Shown piece after piece: positions 49,501-60,471 of a stretch of DNA of 64,000 nucleotides. Source of the DNA: Quillaja saponaria. Its lineage: Eukaryota; Streptophyta; Magnoliopsida; Fabales; Quillajaceae. Every line of letters begins with the position of its first letter. Within the stretch, counting starts at the first letter, position 1. The notes under the pieces were generated by a model, which saw only the letters and a program-made list of their open reading frames with translations, was not told where the DNA came from and searched no databases. The stretch lies in assembly GCA_029379385.1 (NCBI GenBank), contig CM055611.1, forward strand, positions 22,534,092-22,598,091, written 5' to 3'. Made by a program: the position numbers and the translations under genes.

Positions 49501-50703
49501 TTATTTATAAGTTTGTATAATTATGTCATGTTTATTTTAATTTTACATATTGTAGTTGATATGTTAGTAGATGTTTGTAGAATTCTGTTGGGATATTGAA
49601 CAAGATTTTAACGAAATGATTGATTGGATGAAACTTATTTTATTGTCATTATAAATAAAAACAAAAACGAAATATTTCTAACTCTACTCAATCCAGTGGA
49701 GAGGTGGATAATGATTTAGAAATTACCTTGTGAGTACGGTAAGATTGTAGAACCCTCCTACCCATGATAGGTAAGGAACGGATATGATTACGGATGCGAT
49801 CAAGGGATAATAGAGTGAGGGTAGAATACGGGTTTGGTCAAATCCGAGCTATTTCTATCTCTAATTATAAAATAATTAATATTTTTAAAAAAAAATTATA
49901 TCATGGGCACAAAAAAAAATACAAAGTTTTATTTTTTTTCAATGAATGAAGAAAAAAAAAAAAAAAACAATCATATGAGTTTCAAAGTGAAAACCATTTG
50001 TAATTTACATTCAACGAAAGAATAGATTACATATGAAAATCACATGAGCACACCAAGGGGATGGAACATTAAGAATACAAGATAAAAATGGCATGCATAC
50101 TACAAACTAATAAGTCTTTTCAAATGAGCAAGTATGCTTCGTCTAACATTTAACAGCACATATTTATTGGGCATCAACAATTTACTCAGCTAAACTTCAC
50201 AGCAGATTTAATAGACTTCACTGGTCTTGCTTTATCTCAACATTTTAGTCCACCTAGCAAAGACAACGACAATTAAAACTGCTACACAGATCAGGTTTCA
50301 AATTTAGAGAGATGAAATAGAAACTTACAGTAGAGTGAGATGACAGATGCAAACAATCTTAAAGTAGAGGTAGAAGTGATGAAAGAGAAAATAGAGATGG
50401 TATAAACAAGTGTGGAGAGACAAAGCCAAACTGAAAGATTGAAATTGTAGGGCCTCATTCAACTAATTAATGAGAGAATATTGATATAGTCTATATATTA
50501 GTTTATCAATGTTGTCCAAAGTTAAAATTACTAAAGAAATTGCCATCTGCAAGAATATCAACCGTATAGGAAATGATTAATTCAACAAAATTGTACTACC
50601 AGATAGGAGAGATTATTCTAAAAAGGACTAGCAACTACATGCAAAAGGAAAGAAACATAAATTATCAAGTGAATGATCTCATGCGGAAAATGAAAACCAA
50701 GAC
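49500..50703. other. Gene-free stretch between duplicated S15 fragments
   Basis: AT-rich sequence with A-runs near 49950-49967. No coding frame was recognised. Confidence 0.4.
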
Positions 50704-50709
50704 GGAGGA

Positions 50710-50811
50710 GTTTCCTTCTAATCTGGGTTATCAGGGCAACCAAGCTTGGAAATAACAAAGAAATGGGAGTTCCCATAAGTTCTTTGGAGATATCTCAGTA
50801 ATTTCTTTGTA
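50710..50811 (-). pseudogene. Duplicate of the last S15 exon, about 100 bp
   Basis: Read on the minus strand this gives TKKLLRYLQRTYGNSHFF, then VISKLGCPDNPD and a TAG stop. It parallels the true last exon (KKLLKYLRRTDWESYCFV, ISKLCLRDNPDYKN) just upstream at 50828-50971, and the DNA of the two copies is roughly 75-80% alike. Only 12-20 bases separate them. The copy lacks the first 15 or so codons of the exon. It could be dead, or it could serve as an alternative terminal exon, since the frame is still open. Confidence 0.7.
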
Positions 50812-50827
50812 GGTGAAGCAGTTTCCT

Positions 50828-53595
50828 TCAGTTCTTGTAATCTGGGTTATCGCGGAGACAAAGCTTGGAAATGACAAAGCAGTAGGATTCCCAGTCAGTT
50901 CTTCGGAGATATTTCAGTAATTTTTTCCTCCTCTGCACCATTCCTATAAGACCTTTACGGGAATGCTTATCCTAAAGCATAAAGAAAAATAAATTTAATT
51001 AGGAATACAAATATCCCCAGCATCAGAAATTATTCTTATCAATGACACGGGTAAGAACACAGGAAAGAACTATTATTTCACTGCAGTAACTACTATCTGA
51101 TTATACAGTGGTTATCTGTTACGCATGGCGATAACTGCCATCTATAACTGTAAACTTGTTATATACATCAAGCATTTTGATTTGATACACTGAATGTTAA
51201 GATATAGGAACCCCTTTTTGGCTAAGAATACATGTGGATCTTAGTAACAAGCAAACTAACAAAAGTAAGCTGTACACAGCGAAATAGTCACCTTCTTGTG
51301 TAAAGCTGAAGATAAATGCTTGATCTTAGTCGTAAGTGTTGCCACTACAAAAAAATAACAGGAATACATTAATAATCCTTATCATTTTACAGACGAAGGG
51401 ACCTAGTGCAATTATTAGTCATATATTGTGTTCCATTACCTTGAACGCGAGCAGATCCGCAATCTGACTCTGATATTTTAAACTCATCTCTGACCTTTGC
51501 AAGCTCAATTTTCAATTTTTCAGCCGAAGACATGTTATCTGGATGGAAGTACTGCATTGAACATAATTGAGAAATCTTAGGGCATTAAATTATTTAAGGC
51601 TATCAGTGACATTAGAATATGTAGTCCTTACTAGTATTACAGAAAACAGACATATCAATAACCTTTCACATTCCAAACTACAAAGGATAAGATAACAATG
51701 AATCTAAGAGTACCTCAACGCAGATGTGCCTCAAGTGTCAGTCACTAATTTGAATTAGTCAAAGTTTAAGAAGGTTGAATAAGATTATATAAGAAATGCA
51801 GCAAGAAAAGTTTCCGTGTCTAAGGTGTGAATTTGCATCAATTAACACACTATGTAGCACTCACAAAAACTGCAAACACAAAGCAATCTTCATTTAGAGA
51901 TAGTCTCTATCTCCACACACATGGAGACAGAGAATCACACACAATGTGTTTCACAATCATGATCTGACCCTGTCCTTGAACCTTGTTCTTTTAAAGGAAA
52001 GGAGGTTCCATTAGACAAATGGTCATCAACTACTTCTTACAGAGATTTTCGCTAACGCCAGCTAAAATTGATTAAGAAAAGGAAAACCAGATTACCAGAG
52101 TAATAGTATAAAAGCATAGAAGTATAATATTTGACTTATAAAACTCTCGTAATGGATTTACTAAAATCATCATCAGGGTCAGCAGAATTAAAAGAAATTA
52201 CAGATATACCTGAACAAATAATATCCATCATTGATCAATATACACATTATTTATTTATTTATTTTTTTCATAAGTTGGCAACCACAAGCAGATTTTACGG
52301 GTAAGGCACAAAAGTGGAGCAAGTAGGTATTGACAATTTTGCAACAATGTAATGAAACAAATACATAAAACAAATAGAGAACCATACTTGCCTTTTCAAC
52401 TAGGTGATCCTTGGGAGGATGCAGCATGAAGTTGCCCAAGATATCAAGTCTCTGGACTAAAACAATTAAGTCTCATTAATTACTTTTGGAGGAGAAGAAA
52501 ATAAGAGAACAGAACAACTTCCTCATTATCATATTGTGAAAAAGAATTACAATTATACCGCTGGCGCTAATTATGCCAAATTGAAATAATAGCTTACTCA
52601 CTGGTAGCTTTGTTTTCCTTCTCACTTGCTGACAATTTTATCGTCTTCAAGCCCTCTCTCAAATCCCTAGTGGAAAACGCCGCAGTTGTCGACTCTTCCT
52701 CCTTCTCCTCTAAATCCCTTAATTTCATCAACCTCTCATTCAACTCCCTCAGCGAAAACCAATCTCCGGCTTTTGACTCCGGTCTTAACTTCTTCAATTT
52801 CTCCCCCAACTCTTTATGGCCATACATCCTCACCAACTCCGTGTTCATTGAGGAAGAGCTTTTCCCCTCCTTCTCCCCTCCTCTCCTTCCCAAACACTGA
52901 TGCTGGCAACCTATCTGTCCCGCCAATCACCATCGATGGCGACCGAGGCCCGGTGGGATCTGTAGGCATTAAATTTAAGCTACTCTGAAACGCATTTAAC
53001 GACATTCGGCCCTCAGCATTCCTACTGGTACTGTGCGGATTCCCACGCATCTTATGCAAGCTTTTAAGAATAGCATCAAAGGAGAGCTTCCCCGTGCCTT
53101 TATCAGGTCCCGTATCAGCATTTCCGGTCGATTCATCAGCCTTTTCAAGCACATTTCGCTTATACATTTCCTGAAATGAGATATACTGCGATGACGATGG
53201 CGGTTTATTATTTGGGTCAGTCGGCGGAGGAACGGCAGACCGGCTCCGAAATTCAGACAGGTTCTTTTGAATTTCTTCCAAGGAAGCAACTTTGGAGGGT
53301 GCAGAGATTGGAGAATTGGAATCCTCGGAAAGATGAAATTGTGGATTTTCTCGGATGACGACGATGGTGATGTGGGTGTCTGTTTTTTGAGGCTAGCCTT
53401 GACATCGCTGAAATTGGAAGCCAAAGAAGACTGAGATCGTTCGGAAGGTTGAAATGAGGAGTGGTCGGCGGTGTTAGTTGCATAGGGTTCTTGGGATTCA
53501 TCATCGGAGTTTGAGGTAGAGAAGAGGTGTGAGAGAGAAGGGTTTGTAAAAGTTAAGATTTTGGGTTTTGGTCTGAGTTTGAGATGTAGCGCCAT
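50828..53595 (-). CDS. Ribosomal protein S15 (uS15) family, organellar, about 455 aa, two compensating frameshifts in exon 1
   Basis: Five exons on the minus strand: 53595-52602, 52456-52392, 51551-51440, 51344-51292 and 50971-50828 (1368 nt). The start MALHLKLRPKPKILTF is a likely organelle targeting peptide (Ser/Lys-rich, no acids). A long low-complexity region follows, then NTELVRMYGHKELGEKLKKL and TIQRLDILGNFMLHPPKDHL. The S15/NS1 RNA-binding fold comes last: YFHPDNMSSAEKLKIELAKV, VATLTTKIKHLSSALHKKDK, HSRKGLIGMVQRRKKLLKYL and RRTDWESYCFVISKL. It would bind small-subunit rRNA in mitochondria (or plastids). Within exon 1 the frame shifts by a one-base loss near 53342-53353 and returns by a one-base gain in a G-rich run near 52858-52890, so only about 150 codons are out of frame. 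Taken literally, the frame stops at 52996. Intron 2 starts with GC (AAG|GCAAGT). Confidence 0.85.
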
Positions 53596-55432
53596 AGCTG
53601 GTGAGTAAGGTTTTGGAAGATTGAGATTGGAAGCTGGTGAGCCAAGGTCGACCTATGGGAGTGTTCGTAGGCCGGGCCGCACATTCTTTAACAATTCTGC
53701 TTTAAATGGCAGACTGGGCAAGGCCTAACAATGACCTTACTATAAGGCCCTTCCTGGGCCTTCTGTTTTTATTTTACAATATTTTATTTGCACTAGGTTC
53801 GAGCATCAGTGATAAACTAAATTATAACACATATCAGTTTTTACTTTATTAAAATTAAAGATTACACACGATGATTGATGTTAGTAATATATATTACTCA
53901 CTTATTAACTGATAGTGTAAAAATTAGATACACTGAATTGTATATAATCTTAATTCATATAAGAAACTTGTGAAGCAAAATAAGTTAATTTTTGAACTTT
54001 TTGCAGTAGTGCTCTTATACTATTTATCTATACAAGAAATACATTTGTAAAATGTTTTTTCCTATGTTGAATTTATAGCATTATTATCCATGTATTTAAT
54101 TAATGTGCTATTGTTTAAATTATTTAGATTTTTAACTTTTGGCATGTCATCAATTTTCATAATAGAATCATATTTTGTATTAATATCAAAGTCCAACAAA
54201 ATTATAATAATTATATAAACAATCTTCATTATTAGAAATGGTATGTAATATGAAATTAAAAAAATTAATAAGATTAGTCTCATTAATAACTTTGTTATTA
54301 AAAGTACGTTTTTAGAAAATAAAGGTACAGAGAAAATTTAGTCCATTAAATTTTTTTGGGACAAATAATTGATTGTTATAGCAGACGAGTGGAAGACGAC
54401 AACTACAAAAAGGCCATGGCAAAAGACTAGAACAAGACTCTAACATAAATTACTGCATTCATGCTCAATTAAAAAAGTTGCAAATAAAAAGGATGCTTGA
54501 AAAAACTCAAGAATGGTGAGAATCATTTGTCCAAAGAGATATTAGAAATTTTTTAAAACTTTAAGTTGATATATTATTAAATCTTTTTTTTTTTGGTAAT
54601 AATGTGTTATGGCGTTTTAGTTTTTATTTTGTGCTGAATTGTTACATTAGGTAAGAGTTTGTCTTAACTTTTATGGTTATTATATGAAATTTATTAGTCT
54701 TGTGTTAATTTTTGTGACTGGATGATTGAGATATATTTGAATTTAGGAGTTATTACATGGGAAAATATAAATAATCTTGTAGGAGTATTTCTGTAAAAAT
54801 TAGTATATATTAATCATTCACATACAATTAAAAACAAGAGAAAGGAATTTAAAAAATAAAAAATACCCTGGTAAATTTTGTCAAAACCCAAATAAAAAAC
54901 TAAATTATGCTCAAGAATTTTTTTTTTTCCCTTCCAATATGTTTTTCAGGTATAGTCAACAATGAAGATAAACACTCTGATGCAAAACAAACAACCTTAA
55001 AGTTAATAATAGAGACTTCATATGGGTAAGACTCTAGCTTCATGTTGAATTCCTTTAAGTAAGGGCTAAAATTTGAATGGAATAATCTTAAATAATGTAT
55101 TATTATTCGAATTCATATACTCGAATTCAAATAGTAATTTGAACATAAACTAAACTCAAGTTCGAATTTGAATAAAATTGTGGATATTCATGTTTGAATA
55201 AAGTTTTAAATTTGAGCTCAATCAAATTTGTAGAGTATTTTGGTAATTAAAAAAAAGCTTAATTTAGAATTTTTTGATTAAAAAATATTACTTTTTAATA
55301 TCGAATAAAATAACTCTTATACGGATTTGAATAATAATTCAAATTCAAATAAACTGGTTAATTCCACCTCTCTTACAAAGGAGCACCTAATTGAAAAGGC
55401 AAGGAATTACGTTGAATTTTAAAATTTAGATA
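53596..55432. other. Gene-free region upstream of the S15 gene
   Basis: Promoter of the S15 gene (minus strand), then very AT-rich DNA. I see no gene. Confidence 0.4.
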
Positions 55433-55468
55433 GAAGTGAACGACTCGGTATGAATTTGGTGTAGTCTG
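55433..55468. repeat. 36-bp direct repeat, copy 1
   Basis: GAAGTGAACGACTCGGTATG followed by AATTTGGTGTAGTCTG. Copy 2 at 56454-56489 differs at one position only. The two copies bracket the promoter and first exon of the EAR-motif gene. Confidence 0.85.
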
Positions 55469-55603
55469 CTTTAAGATAGAAGATTGAGTGTGACTATTGA
55501 TTATTAAATATTTATATATTCAAATACCTGTTCATAAATGTTATCAATACAAATTTATGATGCATGAAAATCCTTTTCTTTTTTTAATTTTAAAATTATC
55601 ATG

Positions 55604-55622
55604 TATATATATATATATATAT
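55604..55622. repeat. (TA)n microsatellite
   Basis: About nine TA units upstream of the EAR-motif gene. Simple-sequence repeat only. Confidence 0.8.
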
Positions 55623-56005
55623 GGAAAGCCATAGAAAAAAGATCAAATGCAAAAATACATGCTTAGAAAACTAGTTACACAATGCCATGTGTTGAATTAG
55701 TGGGCCCATACATGTATGAAAAGAAAAGAAAAAGATTAATTCACTGATCCACATTCCACACAACAAGAAGAAGAGAAGAAGGGTTTTGTCATTTGTCAAC
55801 AAAAACAGAGCATCCACATCCCACTCCCTCTCCTCTTTCTCTCTCTCACACTCACATACACCCCATCCCACATATAAAGCTCCTCAAATTCATTATTATT
55901 TAATTTTAACCTTCCAAACACACACACAAACACACCCTTTTCTTCTTTGCCACCACCAAACCTCATTTCTCTGTCTCTTTATCGTCTTCCTCCTTCTAAA
56001 CCAAG

Positions 56006-59000
56006 ATGTGTGATGAAGACTGGGTCAAGGCAGCTGTTGCGGACGATTCAGTCGTTGTTGAGCTACTGCTACGGCTCAACGGAGCTCAGTCCACGGTTAC
56101 ATATGAAGAAATCTGCTCCGGCTTTGCAGCTCGACTGGACCGTACGTCAACGCCGTTCTAAGTCGGCTTCAAGACACGTTGAGTCTGGGAAGAAAGCTGA
56201 TTCAACGAGAGCTAGCCCCACCACGCCTCTTTCCTGGAGCGGTGCCACGTCTGTTAGCGGCGGCGGCGGTGTCGATGGCTTTGAGGAGTCTAGTCTGTTA
56301 GCCAAACCGATGGAAAGCTCGAGATCTAAGGTTAGTTGTTATTGTTTCAATTCGTTTTTCATTTTTCTCTTGCTTGCTTTCGCCGTTGTCACTTTTCCTG
56401 TCGCCGGCGTGTTCAATTCATTGGATTTGCCTGGCTTGTCTCGCTGTTAACGAGAAGTGAATGACTCGGTATGAATTTGGTGTAGTCTGACAGACTTTTC
56501 TCAGTTACGAAAATGCCCCTACAGATCACAGTATTTACCTCGATAAATCCAGGAGAAGTCAGGGGATGGAGTCTGTTATCATTAAGAGGCTTTCACTGAT
56601 CATATTGTTCGATTTTACAATTTGGGCCCCGTTTTGCATGGAGATGCCTCATGAGCTTCGAGGCTGGCTTTGTCATTTTTATCGACCTTTCTCCGATCCT
56701 CCGATCATCTGACTGGCAATCGCACTTTCCTTTTCTATAAACTCGTTGACCAAAATGCCCTTCAAATTCAACTTTATGACTTTACCTTTTCATTTTATCG
56801 GTTTCAAAAATTTATTAATTTTATTAATTTGTTCAGAGAAATTGGGTGACTTTCATTCAACGCATGGAGTCAGAGACTTGAATGACTCATGTCACGTTTT
56901 CTTCTCACCATTAATCATGCGGTGTTTTCTAAAATGTCGAAAAGACCCTTTTATACGAGGGTATTTTTGTCATTAAATGTATGTTCCGGCCAATAAGAAA
57001 TTCTGTTCAGAAACTGAAAACAGTGAAACACTGAAGCTAGTTCAACAATCCATTGGCCTGAAAATGCTTTTGTCCGGATTTACAAAATTGTCCTTACCCA
57101 GAGTCAAAACTCTCGAATTTTATTTTGAGGGTAGTTAGGTAATTTAAAAAAATGTGTTACCCGCTTTATTGGTAGCGTGTTTTCGTGGCAAATAGGTCTG
57201 TGTAGTAGTTTGGTGTGGTGCTGTTAGTGGTTGTGCACTTTATGTTATGGATTTGCAGGGGGCAGTAATCTTGTGTGCCTCCCTCATTTTGTGTTTCCTG
57301 TGGACGCATGGTAAATCCATCCGAGTACGTCTTCGTTTTCACATGTTTCTAGTAAGGACACCTGTCGGTCACAGTATCAGCATGACAGCTTGATTGCAAC
57401 CCTTTTTTTGGTGGCAAAATGACAAAGTTATATTGATTGTTGATAATTTGGCAGTCAAAAAGTGGGGGAAGTTTTTTTTTGTTGGGTCTGTGACTTCCTT
57501 AGAATGACAGGCTGTTATGGAAGCCAATTTTTTTGCTTAGAGGAAAAATTTTGGGTCAAAAATGAATATTTTGGGAGAAAGGAAATAAAGATGAGAAGAT
57601 CCAAAGGAGTGCCTGTTTGTGTTTTCTTTTTCTTTCTTTTGGAGCATTTTTTTTTCTTGAATGCAAAATGGTAGGAGCTCTTTTGGTGGCTCTTGGGACC
57701 ACTATGTCACCAAATTAATGGCACTGAAGCTATAGACTTGGTGGTTATTGGTGTTTATTGATCTTAAAAATGATTAACAAGCAATCTCTTTTCGGTAGGG
57801 TGGGGATTATGTTGGCCCATTTCTTTTTGGATTGAGCTGTTATGAACCAAATATTTGTGTTTTGAGTTAAAGGTGCATACCTTTTCCTAGCCCAGCAACT
57901 TACTCCTCTCCTTTTCCCCCAATAGAAAAAGAAAACGATATATAATAATTTGGATATATAATAATTTGGACAATGCCTCACTAAAAAGTTCAAATATTTC
58001 TATTTCCTAAATTGACTGAAAGGTCAAGTTTTCCTTCTCTCTTTTTCTGGATGATATATAGGAATCATGAATTATATATTAATGCTTGTAAAGCGACAGG
58101 GTGCTCTAATTTTTTATTTTGGGGAGTCTTCAGTTTTCTGCTGGCAAGAAGGCAAAAACAATAAGTTTTGTCCCTGTCCCACAATGCCTGTGGTTTCAAT
58201 ATTAGTGGAATTTACAAGGAAGCATGAGACCCACAAATGAGTATATATGACAAACTCAAGAATATGGTACGTTTGAGTGCTGTTGCCTGCTTGAAAGATG
58301 CGTACCTTCTATTGGAAAAACTCTATTCTTTACTGTTTTTTTCTTGACAGGCATTTGTCTTTTCTCTGGGGGTTTGGGTAGTTTCAGTTCGCTGTTTAAA
58401 CTTCAAATGGAATTTCTCTTTCTTCCTCTCAACTTTGGGCCACTGAAAATTTTATTTAACTGCCTCCTAGACAATGGACTTTGCTTCATTCAGTATATAA
58501 TCCCTTTTTGTAATCAAGTAGATATAGCTCTTTTATGTAATAAATTATTCCTTCACTGGCTTCCTAGTTTCTACACTACGGACTATATATTTCCGTTTTG
58601 CTAATTTACACTATCCTCCATATAAATTTCAAACTAATTGAGAGCTTACACTTGTCTATGCCAATATTATACTAGTAATATATTTGTCAAATGTGGGCGT
58701 ATTCCTAGCAAGTTTGCTAGAAAAAGGTAAAAGTTCTTAGTTTTTTATCCAGTTCAGGACTATTTTCCTGATATTTTCCTATTCTAAAGTTAAGCAGTTT
58801 TAATTAATATTCACAGTCTTTGTGTAAGAAATTAAAACGGTCAGCCAGGGACTTTTCAAGGCCCCTTTTCACCCTTATTTAAGGGTGCAGGAAGATGCCT
58901 TGGTTTTGATATCGTGAGTCGTCACCAAGCACCAACGTAGGACACAAACGACTAAGCACTATCATAGGACACAAATGACCAGTTGAATGTAGCAAAACAA

Positions 59001-60471
59001 TGTGCTCCTCATCTTCTATTTTGAGCATTCATATTATCATAATCTTCACAGACCTAATTTAATCTGCTATGATGGTTGTTATAGGTTGCTGGTACAAGTG
59101 AAATAGCCATCACCAAAAGGTCAAGAAAGAAAAAGGTAAAAGCTGATTTTTTAAACTGATGTTTAATTTCCTGGATCTTGTGATTTTTGGATTATCTGCC
59201 TCATTAGGATCATTTAAAAGTATATGGAGAAACATGTGATGCATGTATGTACCAGGAGGTGCTGGGAAATTTTAAAAGATCATTGCCTCACGAATATAAA
59301 GAGTTTAGAGATCTAGTTAATTAAAGAAACAGAGTAGATTTAGAAGGAATGGTGAAAGAGAATTCATATAGTCAATCTTAAAAGGCTCATGGTTCCCCAG
59401 CTGAAATAGTTGAGATGAATTCTGATTCGGTTTGAATCAATTAACAAAATTAAATTCTCTTTAGGTTGCAAATTCTTAGTATTATGTGCTTCCAGAATGA
59501 CTCAATCTCACTATCATACCATTCACTCATTTCAGACGATAGCTGAACTCAAAGAGGAGGAGAGTTTGCTGTTGAAGGAAAGAAGAAATTTGAAAAGTGT
59601 ATGTTTCTTGTGCTTTGTAGTACAGTAAATCAATCCACACTTGTGTCTAGATCTCATTGGTTGTAAATTTTCTGATGATTCATTCACGGAGCAGGAACTT
59701 GCAGCATTGCGTTTGAATGTTGAGAAACACAGAGCCACAAATGAAAGCTTGAAGAGAATGAAGGTAAACTTTCTATTTTAACTTAGTCTAGTATTCTTTT
59801 AATTGCTCCGGGATATACTTGTCCTTCCTTTCCAATTTATGCCAGTGTGCAATATCTACATGACATTGCTCAAATTGTAGGAAAACCCAAAATGAGTGTC
59901 TTTCTGATTTAGATTGCAACCTACTATTTTCTTTGTGGCTATCAATGGATGAACACAGTTTATTGATTAACTTATATTAGGGCCATTATTAGTGACTTGG
60001 GGTATCATGACAATAGCCTTGTGTTAGTTGCTTTTCTGAATTATTTGACATCTGAAATAATGATGTCTGGTCTCCTCCCAGCATTAATCCCACTTTGATA
60101 CTATTTTGATAGTGTAAAGACATCTACAGGAGCAATGGTACATTAAAATCTAATGGCTCTATGTGTTGTAACAGCTTGATTTTGTGCCACGACAGACATT
60201 TAAAATAGCTACAACATCTGTTGCATCTGAGAAAGCAATAACTGACCAAATGCAGCCAACTGAGGCACCACATTGTGCCCCAATTCTTCCAGCCACGCCA
60301 ACATGTTCCACGTTCAATATTCTTGTTGGTGAAATATCCGAACTATGTTCAGCAAATGGTTTTCCAAAAATACAGGAAACCGGCAACGAGGAAGCTTCAT
60401 TCTCTTTACCTGATCTGAACTTGCCTGTTGAGGAGGAATTAGGCTCCAACAATTTATATGGAATAATCTAG
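56006..60471 (+). CDS. Plant protein with C-terminal DLNxxP (EAR-type) motif (AT1G80610 type), about 267 aa, one-base frameshift in exon 1
   Basis: Five exons: 56006-56330, 59085-59135, 59536-59598, 59695-59763 and 60175-60471. Exon 1 gives MCDEDWVKAAVADDSVVVEL, LLRL, then after a frame change HMKKSAPALQLDWTVRQRRS and STRASPTTPLSWSGATSVSG, then FEESSLLAKP. The middle exons encode a basic segment (AITKRSRKKK, a likely nuclear signal) and a charged coiled coil (TIAELKEEESLLLKERRNLK, ELAALRLNVEKHRATNESLK). The last exon carries LPDLNLPVEEE near the C-terminus, matching the DLNxxP repression motif that recruits TOPLESS-type co-repressors. The coding sum is 805 nt, one extra base, placed at about 56080-56100. 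An alternative reading starts at the ATG at 56013 in the later frame, but the MCDEDW start looks truly coding. Intron 1 is 2.75 kb. The biochemical function is unknown. Confidence 0.75.
56454..56489. repeat. 36-bp direct repeat, copy 2
   Basis: GAAGTGAATGACTCGGTATG followed by AATTTGGTGTAGTCTG, 35 of 36 bases identical to 55433-55468, about 120 bases inside intron 1. Confidence 0.85.
56490..59084 (+). other. Remainder of the 2.75-kb intron 1 of the EAR-motif gene
   Basis: No second gene recognised. The open frames at 57462-57674, 57745-57993 and 58344-58604 have T-rich, non-coding composition. Confidence 0.5.

Noticed and set aside
52686..53358. Plus-strand open frames opposite S15 exon 1
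   Set aside because: Low-complexity antisense; the S15 frame joins to clear S15-domain exons.
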